Below are positions 35,174 to 44,226 of a stretch of 64,000 bases of DNA, in pieces. This DNA comes from Nocardia sp. NBC_01327 (GTDB lineage: Bacteria; Actinomycetota; Actinomycetes; Mycobacteriales; Mycobacteriaceae). The notes under the pieces were generated by a model. That model did no database searches and was not told the DNA's origin. It was given only the letters and a program-made list of their open reading frames with translations. How positions within the stretch are numbered: the stretch's first letter is position 1; each line of letters starts with the position of its first letter. The stretch is from contig NZ_CP108383.1 in NCBI RefSeq assembly GCF_035958815.1, positions 6,386,001-6,450,000 on the forward strand, read 5' to 3'. Position numbers and translations under genes: made by a program.

Positions 35174-36892
35174 GTGCGCACAATCCGTCGAATTCGTGGA
35201 CTGGCCGCGGTGCCGGCGGCGGTGCTTCTCGCGCTGGGGGCGAGCGCAATAGCACCGGCACATGCTGATGACATTCTCGCGCCGCAGCCGCCGGACCCGT
35301 CCTACGTTTTCACCGAATTCGCCGACCTGTTCTCCGGCACCGCCGCAGATCTGCTGGCGCCCGGGCAGCTCCAATACTTCGTCAGCGCAGGCATTCTGAC
35401 CAACACGGGCAGACTGGCCGAGCCCTTCGCGGACCTCGCCGAGCCGGAGACCTGGCATACCCCGCAGGGCGCGGCGGCGGGTGCGGCGGCGGCGCAGAAG
35501 TTCTGGGACACGCTCTCGCATGTGCCCCCGTTCGCCCTCGGCCTCCCCACCCATCCGGCCTATATCCCGGACTGGAATCACAACGGCCGGTTCGGGATCG
35601 CCGACGTGGACGATGCACTGCACGACGACGACTACGACAACCCCGACTACGCGCAGGCGCAGTTCCGGCTGCCGTGCCAGAACTCCGACGGCACCGTGTG
35701 GTTCGAGACCCTCGACGGTTCCTGTGCCGCAGGCGATTCCGGCGCACAGTTCACGCTCGGCACGGTCGAGAAGTTCCGGATGATCGACGCACGCGGAATC
35801 TCGCTGGCCGGTCGCGCCTACTTTCCCGCGGGCGTGGACCCCGACCACCCGGACGCCACGAAATACCCGGTGACGGTGGGGTTTCCGGGTGCGGCCGAAC
35901 ACGAGAGCGATGTCGGCATGTACGCGGAGGGCGCGGCCAGGGACGGATTCGTCAGCTTCGTCTTCTCCCAGGCCGGACAGCCCGGCAGTGACGGCAACGC
36001 ACTCGATCTGATCACTCCGCTGCTGCAACTGGAGAATTGCTTCGCGCCAGGCTCCTGCCTGGATGCCCAGGATGTGGTGCGCTGGGTGGCCGGGCAGGAC
36101 ATCACACCGGTCAGCGATCTGAACAATGAGATCGGAAATGTGTTGCGGGGGCAGAATCCTCGTCTGGTGCGGGCCGATTCCGCCTACGCGCCGATCGGTG
36201 CGAACCCGCGCAATCGGTGGCTGGACATGCTCGATACCGGCCACATCAATCTGTGGGGACAATCGGTCGGCTCCATCGGCATGTCCTCGTACCTGAACTA
36301 CCAGGACAGGGGCCGCGGCTATGACGGCCGTCCATTACCGAAGGTGAGTTCCGCCTCGCTGATGTCCGGGTTCACCCAGCATGTCGCCTCGGCCGCCGTG
36401 CAGTGGCAGACAGCCGATTTCGATATTCCCGGACTCAACCAGTACGGGATCGTCTTCCCGAATCCGCTGTTCCAGCCCACCGACGGGCCGATCGGCACCA
36501 AGGATCTCTACGACATGGAGCGGCGCGATCCGCGCAGCACCAATCCGATGATGTTCCTGACCTACGAGGGCGGCAGCCACGGCGACTCCATCAACTGGCT
36601 GGGCGTCCCGCACAATGTGAAATCGCCTGCGCTGTCGGTGCATTACTCCATGGCCTGGTTCAACTGCTACGGCCGCGCCGACGCCGACCGGTCCGCCTGC
36701 GACTCGCTGAGTCAGCCCTTCGACGGACTGTCCCGCGCGGTGGCCACCGAATACGCCCCGCAGGGCCACGACGGACCCAGCCTGTGCGTCACCATTCCCG
36801 ATCGCGCCACCCTCGAGCAGATCTTCCGCCCGCAGATCTTCGCCCAGAATCTGACCTCCAGTCCCGGTTGGCACGACTGCACGCCGCAGTGA
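35174..36892 (+). CDS. secreted hydrolase-like protein
   Basis: 572-residue secreted protein. GTG at 35174 has AGGAGG 5 nt upstream, followed by a signal peptide ending APAHA. The mature part has Asp-rich WNHNGRFGIADVDDALHDDDYDNPDY (possible calcium site), VTVGFPGAAEHESDVGMYAEG, a GQSVGS elbow-like motif and several Cys pairs. It looks like a large alpha/beta hydrolase or lipase-like enzyme; the substrate is unknown. It lies 133 nt after the previous secreted protein gene and 35 nt before the FG-GAP gene. Confidence 0.7.
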   Translation: MRTIRRIRGLAAVPAAVLLALGASAIAPAHADDILAPQPPDPSYVFTEFADLFSGTAADLLAPGQLQYFVSAGILTNTGRLAEPFADLAEPETWHTPQGAAAGAAAAQKFWDTLSHVPPFALGLPTHPAYIPDWNHNGRFGIADVDDALHDDDYDNPDYAQAQFRLPCQNSDGTVWFETLDGSCAAGDSGAQFTLGTVEKFRMIDARGISLAGRAYFPAGVDPDHPDATKYPVTVGFPGAAEHESDVGMYAEGAARDGFVSFVFSQAGQPGSDGNALDLITPLLQLENCFAPGSCLDAQDVVRWVAGQDITPVSDLNNEIGNVLRGQNPRLVRADSAYAPIGANPRNRWLDMLDTGHINLWGQSVGSIGMSSYLNYQDRGRGYDGRPLPKVSSASLMSGFTQHVASAAVQWQTADFDIPGLNQYGIVFPNPLFQPTDGPIGTKDLYDMERRDPRSTNPMMFLTYEGGSHGDSINWLGVPHNVKSPALSVHYSMAWFNCYGRADADRSACDSLSQPFDGLSRAVATEYAPQGHDGPSLCVTIPDRATLEQIFRPQIFAQNLTSSPGWHDCTPQ

Positions 36893-36927
36893 CCGCTCCG
36901 CAGCCGAATTCAGTAGGGAAGCACTAC

Positions 36928-38163
36928 ATGTCGGTAACCAAGACCCTCACCACCGGCGCCGTCCTCGCGGTGCTGACGCTGAGCGGCGCCGCGATGCCCG
37001 TCCCGGCCGTCGCGGCGCCGGACACCGGGTCCAGCCTCACCGGATCCAGCGGTCCGAGTCCCGTATTCGAGGATTCGACCGAGTATTACGCCGGCGGGCT
37101 GGGCTCGGGCGTGGGCTCGCAGACCATGGCGGTCGGCGACTTCTTCCACGACGGCAATCAATCCGTGGTCGCGACGGGAGTCGGCGGTGGTGTGGCCGTG
37201 CTGCGCGGCGACGGTCACAGCCATCTGAGCCGCACCCAGTTCATCGGGACCGAGATCGGTACCAATTCCGTAGTCGCAGGCGATCTTCGGGGCACGGGAA
37301 GCCTCGATCTGGTGGTGACCAACCAGTTCAGCATCACCGTGCTGTTCAACGACGGGAACGGCAATTTCACCGTCGACCGCGAGTACGCGCTCGACCCGAA
37401 CCCCAATGTCACCTATCGCACCGGTGGACTGCCGTTCAGCGTGCAACTCGGGGACTTCGACCACACCGGCCATCTCGACATCGCATTCAACAATCTGGTG
37501 CCGGTGCCCGGCGCGATCGGCGTCATGCGCAATGACGGGACCGGGCACTTCGCCGAACCGCAGTGGCTCGCAGCGGGTTTGATCCGCTCCACGGTCCTGG
37601 CCGCCGATGTGGACCATGACGGGTACACCGACCTCATCACCGGCGATCTGGGCACCTCCGGATTCTGGGTGCTGCTCAATGACCATCACGGCGGGTTCCT
37701 GCCGCCGCGCTGGAATCTGCTGCCACTGCCCGACGAGGACCTCAAGGTCGCCGATATGGACGGCGACGGCAATGCCGACATCATCTCCGCCAATGTGGCC
37801 GCATTCAGTTTCTCGGTGAATTACGGCGACGGGCACGGCAATTTCGGCCCGCCGCAACTGACCTTCGGGCAGATCGGGCCGTGCGCCGTCGCGGTCGGCG
37901 ACTTCACCGGCAATGGCCGAAAGGATGTCGCGGCACTGCAATTCGCGCCCTCCACCGCGATGATCTATCGCAATAACGGCGACCGCACCTTCTCCTATGT
38001 GGAACAGCACACCGTGGGACTGGGCGCACAGGGCGCCGAAGCCGCGCGCCTGGACAACGACCGCCACGACGATCTCATCAGCATGAGTGCCCTCTCCGAA
38101 TCGGTAGCCGTGCTGCGCAACCGCATTCCCCTCGATCCGGCCTCAGGACCGCAGGATCGGTGA
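36928..38163 (+). CDS. secreted FG-GAP/VCBS repeat protein
   Basis: 411-residue secreted beta-propeller. After a signal peptide (VLTLSGAAMPVPAVAAPD), repeats with calcium-type loops recur: VGDFFHDGNQSVVA, GDLRGTGSLDLVV, GDFDHTGHLDIAF, ADVDHDGYTDLIT, ADMDGDGNADIIS, GDFTGNGRKDVAA. That is seven or so blades of the FG-GAP type, a binding scaffold in adhesins and enzymes. Coupled to the two secreted hydrolase-like genes. ATG at 36928. Confidence 0.85.
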   Translation: MSVTKTLTTGAVLAVLTLSGAAMPVPAVAAPDTGSSLTGSSGPSPVFEDSTEYYAGGLGSGVGSQTMAVGDFFHDGNQSVVATGVGGGVAVLRGDGHSHLSRTQFIGTEIGTNSVVAGDLRGTGSLDLVVTNQFSITVLFNDGNGNFTVDREYALDPNPNVTYRTGGLPFSVQLGDFDHTGHLDIAFNNLVPVPGAIGVMRNDGTGHFAEPQWLAAGLIRSTVLAADVDHDGYTDLITGDLGTSGFWVLLNDHHGGFLPPRWNLLPLPDEDLKVADMDGDGNADIISANVAAFSFSVNYGDGHGNFGPPQLTFGQIGPCAVAVGDFTGNGRKDVAALQFAPSTAMIYRNNGDRTFSYVEQHTVGLGAQGAEAARLDNDRHDDLISMSALSESVAVLRNRIPLDPASGPQDR

Positions 38164-38373
38164 ACCCGAGGACCGCCGGCAGGCGGTTACGGGCCGTGAT
38201 GCTTTGTGGCTCCGAGCTGCGGTACTCCTAACCAGGTCTATTCCGAATAGTCATATTTCAGAGAAGGCTGCGTTCTCGAGTCCCGGTGAGTGGAATCGCC
38301 CGGAGCCGGACCCCGCGGGGATGTGACACGTTTCACGCCGAAGTGTTACCCATCCCCTTCTGGAGGACGCTGT
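38164..38373 (+). promoter_or_regulatory. control region of the MFS gene with 13-bp palindrome
   Basis: 210-bp spacer. A small hairpin ACCGCC/GGCGGT at 38172-38187 may end the upstream operon. CTATTC-C-GAATAG at 38238-38250 is a perfect odd-length palindrome 124 bp before the transporter start and is the best operator candidate. No regulator gene is adjacent, so the controlling protein is unknown. Confidence 0.5.
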
Positions 38374-40092
38374 ATGTCCACCTCTGTCGACAATGCGGTG
38401 CCTCCGAGCCCCGAACTCGACGATTCCGCTCGGCTCGACGGCGCTTCCAAGCTGAGGATCTATTCGGTCCTCGCCATCATCGTGCTGTTCACCGAGATCT
38501 CCCCGATGCAGTACGTAATGGTCGCGGCGGCCCTGCGGCAGATCGCTCCGTCATTTCCCAGTGAAGGCGCCAATATCAATTGGGCCATCATCGTTTTCGG
38601 CGTCATCGGCGCCGCGGTATCACCGCTGATCGGCAAGCTCAGCGATATCTACGGCAAGAAGAAGCTGTTCCTGGTGTGCGGCGTGCTGTTCCTCATCGGC
38701 ACCGTCATCTGCGCCCTCACCAGCAACTGGGGACTGTTCCTGCTCGGCCGCGGCCTCGAGGCGACCGCCATCGCGACGACCGTGGTGTCCTACGGCCTCA
38801 TCCGAGACCTGATGCCGCGCAAGCTGGTTCCGGTCGGCCTGGGCATCGCCTCCACCGGTCTGGGCATCTCCGCGCTGATCGGCCCGCTGGTCGGCGGTTA
38901 CATCACCGATCACTACAGCTGGCGCGGGATGTTCTGGTTCCTGTTCGTCTTCACCCTGATCATGATTCCGCTGCTGATCCTCGTGGTGCCGGAGAGCAAA
39001 TTGCGGACCCCGCAGCGACTCGACGTGCTCGGCGTGGTCCTGCTCGGCGCGGGCGCCACCCTCACGCTCATCTACCTGGACAAGGGACAGGACTGGGGCT
39101 GGCTGAGGCCGGCCACCCTGGCCTGGCTGATCGGCGGTCTGGTACTGCTCGCGCTCTTCCCGATCGTGGAAATGCGTGCGCGCCAGCCGATCATGGATAT
39201 GAAGCTGCTGTTCACCCCGCGCGTGAGCGTGGTGTTGTTCATCGCGCTGCTGGGTTCACTGATGATCGGCGTCCAGTCCTACGGGCCCAGCTACATGATT
39301 CAGTCCCCGCCCTCCTCGGAGGTGGTCGCGCAGGCCAAGGCGGCGACCTATGAGCAGGTGAAGACGCAGGCGCTCGCGCAGGCGCAGAAGCAGGCCGAGG
39401 CGCAGGCACAGGCATCGCTGCCGCCCGGTGTCACGCTGCCGCCGGGTGCGGTGAAGGTCCCGGAGGCCGCGGTGCTCGCACAGCTTCCGCCGGATATGGT
39501 GCAGGTCAAGCTGGATCCGGGGTACAGCTACGGCAACGGCTTCAGCCTGATGAAATTCGCCACCCATGTCACGCTGCCGCAGTCGCTGATCTCCATGCTG
39601 TTCGGCTTCCTCGGCGGATTGTGGGTGCGCCGCGTCGGCGGGCGCCGGCCACTGGTGGTCGCACTGGCCGTCTTCGTCGTCACCGGTTTCGGCTATGCGG
39701 CCCTAGGGCACGGCTGGGTGACGATGGCACTGCTCGGCGCCGTCATGGGCACCGGCTTCGCCATGTACTACGCCACCATGCCGAACCTCATAGTGGAGGC
39801 GGTGCCCGCGGAACAGCAGGGCATCAGCGCGGGCATGCTCGGCGTCATGCAGGCCATGGGTGCGGGCATCGGCATCTCGGTGGCGACCGCATTCCTGAAT
39901 GCGAACCCGGTCAAGGCGGTGGTGTCGGTGACGGGGTCGCCCTCGGTGACGCAGAACGTCCCACTGTTGTTCTCCGACAGAGGATATGAGCTCAGCTTCT
40001 ACTTCGTGGTGGCCACATCGGCCATCGCACTGATCGGCGCGCTGATCATGAAGTCCGGGCGCACACCCGCCACCGGCGGCACCGCGTTCTGA
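38374..40092 (+). CDS. MFS transporter (DHA2-like) with extracytoplasmic insertion
   Basis: 572-residue major facilitator with about 14 membrane helices, the motif A-like GKLSDIYGKKKLF after helix 2 and motif C-like GIASTGLGISALIGPLVGGYI. Unlike usual DHA2 drug exporters it has an insertion of about 75 residues (311-388), made of an Ala/Gln-rich helix (AQAKAATYEQVKTQALAQAQ and on) and a Pro-rich segment, between helices in the second half, facing outside. ATG at 38374 has GGAGG 8 nt upstream. Likely an exporter; substrate unknown. Confidence 0.87.
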   Translation: MSTSVDNAVPPSPELDDSARLDGASKLRIYSVLAIIVLFTEISPMQYVMVAAALRQIAPSFPSEGANINWAIIVFGVIGAAVSPLIGKLSDIYGKKKLFLVCGVLFLIGTVICALTSNWGLFLLGRGLEATAIATTVVSYGLIRDLMPRKLVPVGLGIASTGLGISALIGPLVGGYITDHYSWRGMFWFLFVFTLIMIPLLILVVPESKLRTPQRLDVLGVVLLGAGATLTLIYLDKGQDWGWLRPATLAWLIGGLVLLALFPIVEMRARQPIMDMKLLFTPRVSVVLFIALLGSLMIGVQSYGPSYMIQSPPSSEVVAQAKAATYEQVKTQALAQAQKQAEAQAQASLPPGVTLPPGAVKVPEAAVLAQLPPDMVQVKLDPGYSYGNGFSLMKFATHVTLPQSLISMLFGFLGGLWVRRVGGRRPLVVALAVFVVTGFGYAALGHGWVTMALLGAVMGTGFAMYYATMPNLIVEAVPAEQQGISAGMLGVMQAMGAGIGISVATAFLNANPVKAVVSVTGSPSVTQNVPLLFSDRGYELSFYFVVATSAIALIGALIMKSGRTPATGGTAF

Positions 40093-40110
40093 TCACATCG
40101 CACAACTGAA

Positions 40111-40154
40111 GGGGTATGGCCCGGAGGCGAATCGCCTCCGGGCCACCCCCTTTT
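40111..40154. terminator. rho-independent terminator, probably bidirectional
   Basis: Stem TGGCCCGGAGGC / GCCTCCGGGCCA (40117-40128 with 40134-40145), extended by GGGG/CCCC, then TTTT. It separates the convergent MFS gene and the acyl-CoA dehydrogenase operon end. Confidence 0.88.
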
Positions 40155-40165
40155 GCCTTACTTTG

Positions 40166-42400
40166 TCAGCGGGGCAAACCCAGCACTCGCTGGGCGATGA
40201 TGTTCAGCTGGATTTCGATGGTGCCGCCGCCGAAGAGGATGGCGGGCAGGCCGAGGAAATCGAAGGTGTAGGGCTGATCCGGGTGACCGATGGCGGCGCG
40301 GGGGCCGAGGATCGAGGTCAGGGCGCGGGAGGCGTCGCGCTGGGCGATGGCGTGCCAGACCTTGCGGACGCTGTTTCCGGCGGTGCCGGCGCCCGCTAGG
40401 CCGTTGAGACGGGCCAGCGCATAACGCAGATTCAGTGCCGCGACCGAGAGTTCGAGAGCGGTATTGCGGCCGAGCACCCGGATCGCGTCGTCGCGGGTGC
40501 CGGTGTGATCGCCGGAGTCGAGCAGCCGGCGAACCAGGGCGCTCGAGCCGTGCCCGAAGGTGGCCGAGCCCATGGCAAGTCGTTCGTTGGCGAGGGTGGT
40601 GACGGCAATGCGCCAGCCCTCGCCGGGGTGGGCCACCACCTGGCTGTCGGGGACGAACACCTCGTCGAGGAATACCTCGTTGAACTCCCAGATTCCGGTG
40701 ACCTGGCGGAGCGGCCGGACATCGACCCCTTCGCTGTCCATGGAGATCAGGAAGTAGGTGATGCCCGCGTGTTTCGGCGCGGCGGTGTCGGTGCGCGCCA
40801 GGCAGACCGCCCAATCCGCCTCCTGGGCTTGTGAATTCCACACCTTCTGGCCGTTGAGCACCCAGCCGCCCTCGACTCTGCGTGCGGTGGTGGACAATCC
40901 GGCCAGATCCGAGCCCGCACCGGGTTCGGAGAACAGCTGACACCAGATGATCCGGCCGTGCAGGGTGCCGGGCACAAAACGATCGCGCTGCTGCGTACTG
41001 CCGTGTTCGATCAGGGTCGGCAGCACCCACCCGCCGATGCCGAGTTCGGGCTGGGTCAGTCCGCGCCGGTCGAATTCCTCGGCGATCACGGCCTGTTCGG
41101 CCGGTCCCGCACCGAGACCGTACGGGCGCGGCAGGTGCGGCGCGACCAGTCCGCCGGCCACCAGCAGTGCCCGCCGGTCCGCACCGCGCGCGGGAGCCCA
41201 ACCGGCGGAGGGCATTTCGTCATCGGGCAGGGCGGCCACCGCATCGAGGACCACACCGGCCCGCCCCCGCAGTTCGGGCAGCGATTCCGGTGTGACAAAG
41301 GAGAAGTCACGTTCCGCGATGAGGGACCGCTCCCCCATTTCACGGGCCCAGAAGTCCGCGCCACCGGTCGCCGCCGCCAGACTGATCGCGCGCCGCCAAT
41401 ACAGGTGCGCGTCGTGCTCCCAGGTGAATCCGATACCGCCGAGCAGACTGATGCACTCGAGCGCCTGATCCACGGCGGCGGGGAGGGCGGTCAGGGCGGC
41501 GTGCGCCGTGGCCACGCGCTGCTGATCGGCAGTCTGGGCCTCGGCGCGTGCGGCGTCCCAGGTGGCCGCCGCGGCGACCTCGGCCCGCACCAGCATGAGC
41601 GCGGCCTTGTGCTGCACGGCTTGGAAACTGCCGATCGGACGGCCGAATTGCTCTCGCACGCCGATGTATTCGACGGTGGTGTCCAGACACCAGGCGCAGA
41701 TCCCGGTTGCCTCCGCTGCCGCCAGCGCCGTCGCCCACAGTTCCGCCGCATCGGGATCGATGCCTTCGAGCACCTGCGCGGAGGGCACCGGATAGTCGAC
41801 GAATTCGGCACTGCCGAGCGAGCGGGTGAGGTCGACCGATTCGTGCGTGATCACCTGCACGGCGGCGGACGCGTCCGCGGCGGTGAACCAGAACCACAGG
41901 GGCGCATCGGGATTGCCGTCGATATGGGCGCGCACCACCACCCGCCTCGCACCCGGCAGACCGAGCGCCGGATCCGACACCCCGGACACCACCCAGCCCT
42001 CCGGATGCCGGTCCGCGCGCACCCCGGACCCGGCGATCACCGCACCGGTCATCCCGGCGGCAAAGTCCTCCAGCAGTCGCTCCGCACCGGACTCCGCCAG
42101 CATTGCCAGCGCACTCGCGGTGACGGTGGACAGGTACGGTCCGGGAAACAGCGCCGCACCCAATTGCTCGGCGACCACGGCGAGCGTCGCGAGCCCGCAC
42201 TCGTCGCCGTCGTATGCCTCGGGCAGGTGCAATCTGTGTAAACCCTGCTCGCACAGGGCCGTCCAGACTTCGGCGGCCACGCTCCCGACCGCGTAATGAT
42301 GCAGATACTCGCGGGTGCTCGACAAGGGCGCGATCTTGCGAGCGAATGCGGCGACGGACTCCGCCAGCGCACGCTGATCGATATCGACTGCTAGGGACAT
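40166..42400 (-). CDS. fused double acyl-CoA dehydrogenase (FadE34-type)
   Basis: 744 residues with two acyl-CoA dehydrogenase domains in one chain (about 1-375 and 390-744). Domain one ends with EYIGVREQFGRPIGSFQAVQHKAA and LGGIGFTWEHDAHLYWRR; domain two has LFSEPGAGSDLAGLSTTARRVEGGWVLNGQKVWNS and IEIQLNIIAQRVLGLPR. Internal fusion is known from mycobacterial FadE34 (ChsE3), which dehydrogenates bile-acid-like steroid side-chain CoA esters. Last gene of the operon starting at 45236; ATG follows CAGGAG. A steroid or similarly bulky substrate is the best guess. Confidence 0.88.
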   Translation of the reverse strand: MSLAVDIDQRALAESVAAFARKIAPLSSTREYLHHYAVGSVAAEVWTALCEQGLHRLHLPEAYDGDECGLATLAVVAEQLGAALFPGPYLSTVTASALAMLAESGAERLLEDFAAGMTGAVIAGSGVRADRHPEGWVVSGVSDPALGLPGARRVVVRAHIDGNPDAPLWFWFTAADASAAVQVITHESVDLTRSLGSAEFVDYPVPSAQVLEGIDPDAAELWATALAAAEATGICAWCLDTTVEYIGVREQFGRPIGSFQAVQHKAALMLVRAEVAAAATWDAARAEAQTADQQRVATAHAALTALPAAVDQALECISLLGGIGFTWEHDAHLYWRRAISLAAATGGADFWAREMGERSLIAERDFSFVTPESLPELRGRAGVVLDAVAALPDDEMPSAGWAPARGADRRALLVAGGLVAPHLPRPYGLGAGPAEQAVIAEEFDRRGLTQPELGIGGWVLPTLIEHGSTQQRDRFVPGTLHGRIIWCQLFSEPGAGSDLAGLSTTARRVEGGWVLNGQKVWNSQAQEADWAVCLARTDTAAPKHAGITYFLISMDSEGVDVRPLRQVTGIWEFNEVFLDEVFVPDSQVVAHPGEGWRIAVTTLANERLAMGSATFGHGSSALVRRLLDSGDHTGTRDDAIRVLGRNTALELSVAALNLRYALARLNGLAGAGTAGNSVRKVWHAIAQRDASRALTSILGPRAAIGHPDQPYTFDFLGLPAILFGGGTIEIQLNIIAQRVLGLPR

Positions 42401-42448
42401 CGAGGTACTCCTGAGAAGAATCAGAGTGTGCTGCCGACGATTTCGCCG

Positions 42449-43417
42449 TCAGGGTTGCGCGATCAGCCGGGTGGACAGGTCCCACAGCTCGTGTGCGGTT
42501 TCCGGGTCGGCGGCGTGCCCGGCGGCTTTTCCGATGCCGCAGTCGGCGAGGTAGGCGCCCCGGTGCCGATCCAATTCCGTTGCGGTGGCGGCCCATACCG
42601 AGGTCGCGGCGGCCTGCTCCAGGGATTTCGGATTGGCCAGCCGACCCGGAATGCGGACGGTGAGCTGCCGCATGCGGTCGAAGTCGTCGCGGGACATGAA
42701 GCGCGCCAATCCCGTAATCGCGATGCCCGGGTGCACGGCGTACGCGGCGACCGGAGCCTGGGCCATGCGCCGCTGTAGTTCTACGGTCATCAGCACGTTC
42801 GCGGCCTTCGATTGCGCGTAGGCGACGAACTTGTCGTAGGGCCGCTGGAAGAACTGCAGATCGTCCAGATCGATCGGATAACCGCGGTGCGCGTCGGAGG
42901 ACAGCGTGATCACACGGGCCGGGATCCCGGTCCGGTCGCCGGTGGCGGCCAAGAGCGGCAGCAGTTCGGTGGTGAGCAGGAAATGTCCGAGATGGTTGGT
43001 GGCGAACTGGATTTCGAGGCCGCGCGCGGTCCTGGTGAGCGGTGTGTACATCACCCCGGCGTTATTGATCAGCAGATCCAGACCCGAGCGCCGGAACGCC
43101 AGAATGCCTGCGGCGGCGCGCACGCTGTTCAGGTCGGTCAGGTCCAGCCCGATGACATCCAGATCGGCTTTCGGGTGCAGCTTGCGGATCCAGCAGGCGC
43201 GCGAGACCGCGGCATCGAAGTCCCGGGCGGCGAGCACAACGGTGGCCCCGGCCGCGGCCAGCGCACGAGCGGTCTCGGCGCCGAGCCCGCTGGTCGCCCC
43301 GGTCACCAGGGCGGTGCGCCCGGTGAGATCCACCCCTTCCAGCACCTCATCGGTGGTTCGCACCGCTCCGTCGAGAGATGCTCTGGGCACGCCACCGTGA
43401 TCGGGAGAGGTGTTCAT
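42449..43417 (-). CDS. SDR oxidoreductase (retinol dehydrogenase/protochlorophyllide reductase-like branch)
   Basis: 322-residue SDR with the glycine motif TGATSGLG near residues 40-47, NNAGVMY, a Ser in LSSDAHRG and YAQSK as the YxxxK pair. The long C-terminal part is usual in this branch, which acts on retinoids, steroids or other bulky alcohols and ketones. ATG at 43417 overlaps the crotonase stop (ATGA) and is chosen for that reason over 43438. It is the third gene of the operon. Confidence 0.88.
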   Translation of the reverse strand: MNTSPDHGGVPRASLDGAVRTTDEVLEGVDLTGRTALVTGATSGLGAETARALAAAGATVVLAARDFDAAVSRACWIRKLHPKADLDVIGLDLTDLNSVRAAAGILAFRRSGLDLLINNAGVMYTPLTRTARGLEIQFATNHLGHFLLTTELLPLLAATGDRTGIPARVITLSSDAHRGYPIDLDDLQFFQRPYDKFVAYAQSKAANVLMTVELQRRMAQAPVAAYAVHPGIAITGLARFMSRDDFDRMRQLTVRIPGRLANPKSLEQAAATSVWAATATELDRHRGAYLADCGIGKAAGHAADPETAHELWDLSTRLIAQP

Positions 43418-44226
43418 GAATCGGGAAGGTCCTTCCATTCGGCCGACAGCCGCGCCGACCAGACGGGATCGCGGTGTTCCAGGCGTGCGTGTACGCCTTC
43501 GGCGGCGTCGGGACGGCCCATTACCCGCAGATGCAGCTCGGTTTCGAGCTCAGCGACATAGCTCGGGTGATAGCCGTGAATCGCGGTGTCCCACAGCAGT
43601 CTTTTGCACAGTGCGGCGGACATGGGCGCGGTATTGACCGCCATGTCCCGGGCCATCTCCAGTGCGGCGGGAAGCACTTCGGCGGCGGGCAGGCTGCGCG
43701 AGGCCAGTCCGAGACGACAGGCTTCGGCACCGTCGAATGCCCGGCCGGACAGGAGAATGTCCGCCGCCACGGCCATGCCCGCCACCCGGGCCACGGTCCA
43801 GTGCGCCGTGGCATCGGGCAGGACTCCGAGCCGGACCTGCGGAATGGCGTATCGGGCGTCGGTGGCGAGAATGCGGATATCGGCCTGCATGGCCAGGGTC
43901 ATGCCGATGCCGATGGCATGACCGTTGACCGCGGCGATCACCGGCTTGCGCAGCGCGTAGGCGGGCGGATCGACCGGCGAGGCGGAAAACGCCGCGCTGT
44001 CCGGACTTCCGAAGGTGTCCCCGCCGCCGGAGAGGTCGGCGCCGGCGCAGAATGCCGGTGGAGCTCCCGTCAGCACGAGGACGCGCACCGCGTCATCGGC
44101 GTCGAGTTCCCGGTAGGCCTGCCCGAGGGCGCGACCCATCGCACTGGTGAAGGCATTACGCCGCTCCGGCCGGTTCAGCGTCACAACCGCTACCCCACCG
44201 GCTATTTCGACAAGCAGGTCACTCAT
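43414..44226 (-). CDS. crotonase-family protein lacking both hydratase glutamates
   Basis: 270-residue enoyl-CoA hydratase/isomerase fold: PERRNAFTSAMG, FCAGADLSGGG, VNGHAIGIGMTLAMQADIRI, IPQVRLGVLPDA. The two catalytic Glu positions of classical hydratase (GGGCE and PE) are Thr (GIGMT) and Gln (IPQVRLG), so ordinary hydration is unlikely; isomerase, hydrolase or lyase action is possible. ATG at 44226 overlaps the LLM gene stop by 4 nt. Second gene of the operon. Confidence 0.86.
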   Translation of the reverse strand: MSDLLVEIAGGVAVVTLNRPERRNAFTSAMGRALGQAYRELDADDAVRVLVLTGAPPAFCAGADLSGGGDTFGSPDSAAFSASPVDPPAYALRKPVIAAVNGHAIGIGMTLAMQADIRILATDARYAIPQVRLGVLPDATAHWTVARVAGMAVAADILLSGRAFDGAEACRLGLASRSLPAAEVLPAALEMARDMAVNTAPMSAALCKRLLWDTAIHGYHPSYVAELETELHLRVMGRPDAAEGVHARLEHRDPVWSARLSAEWKDLPDS

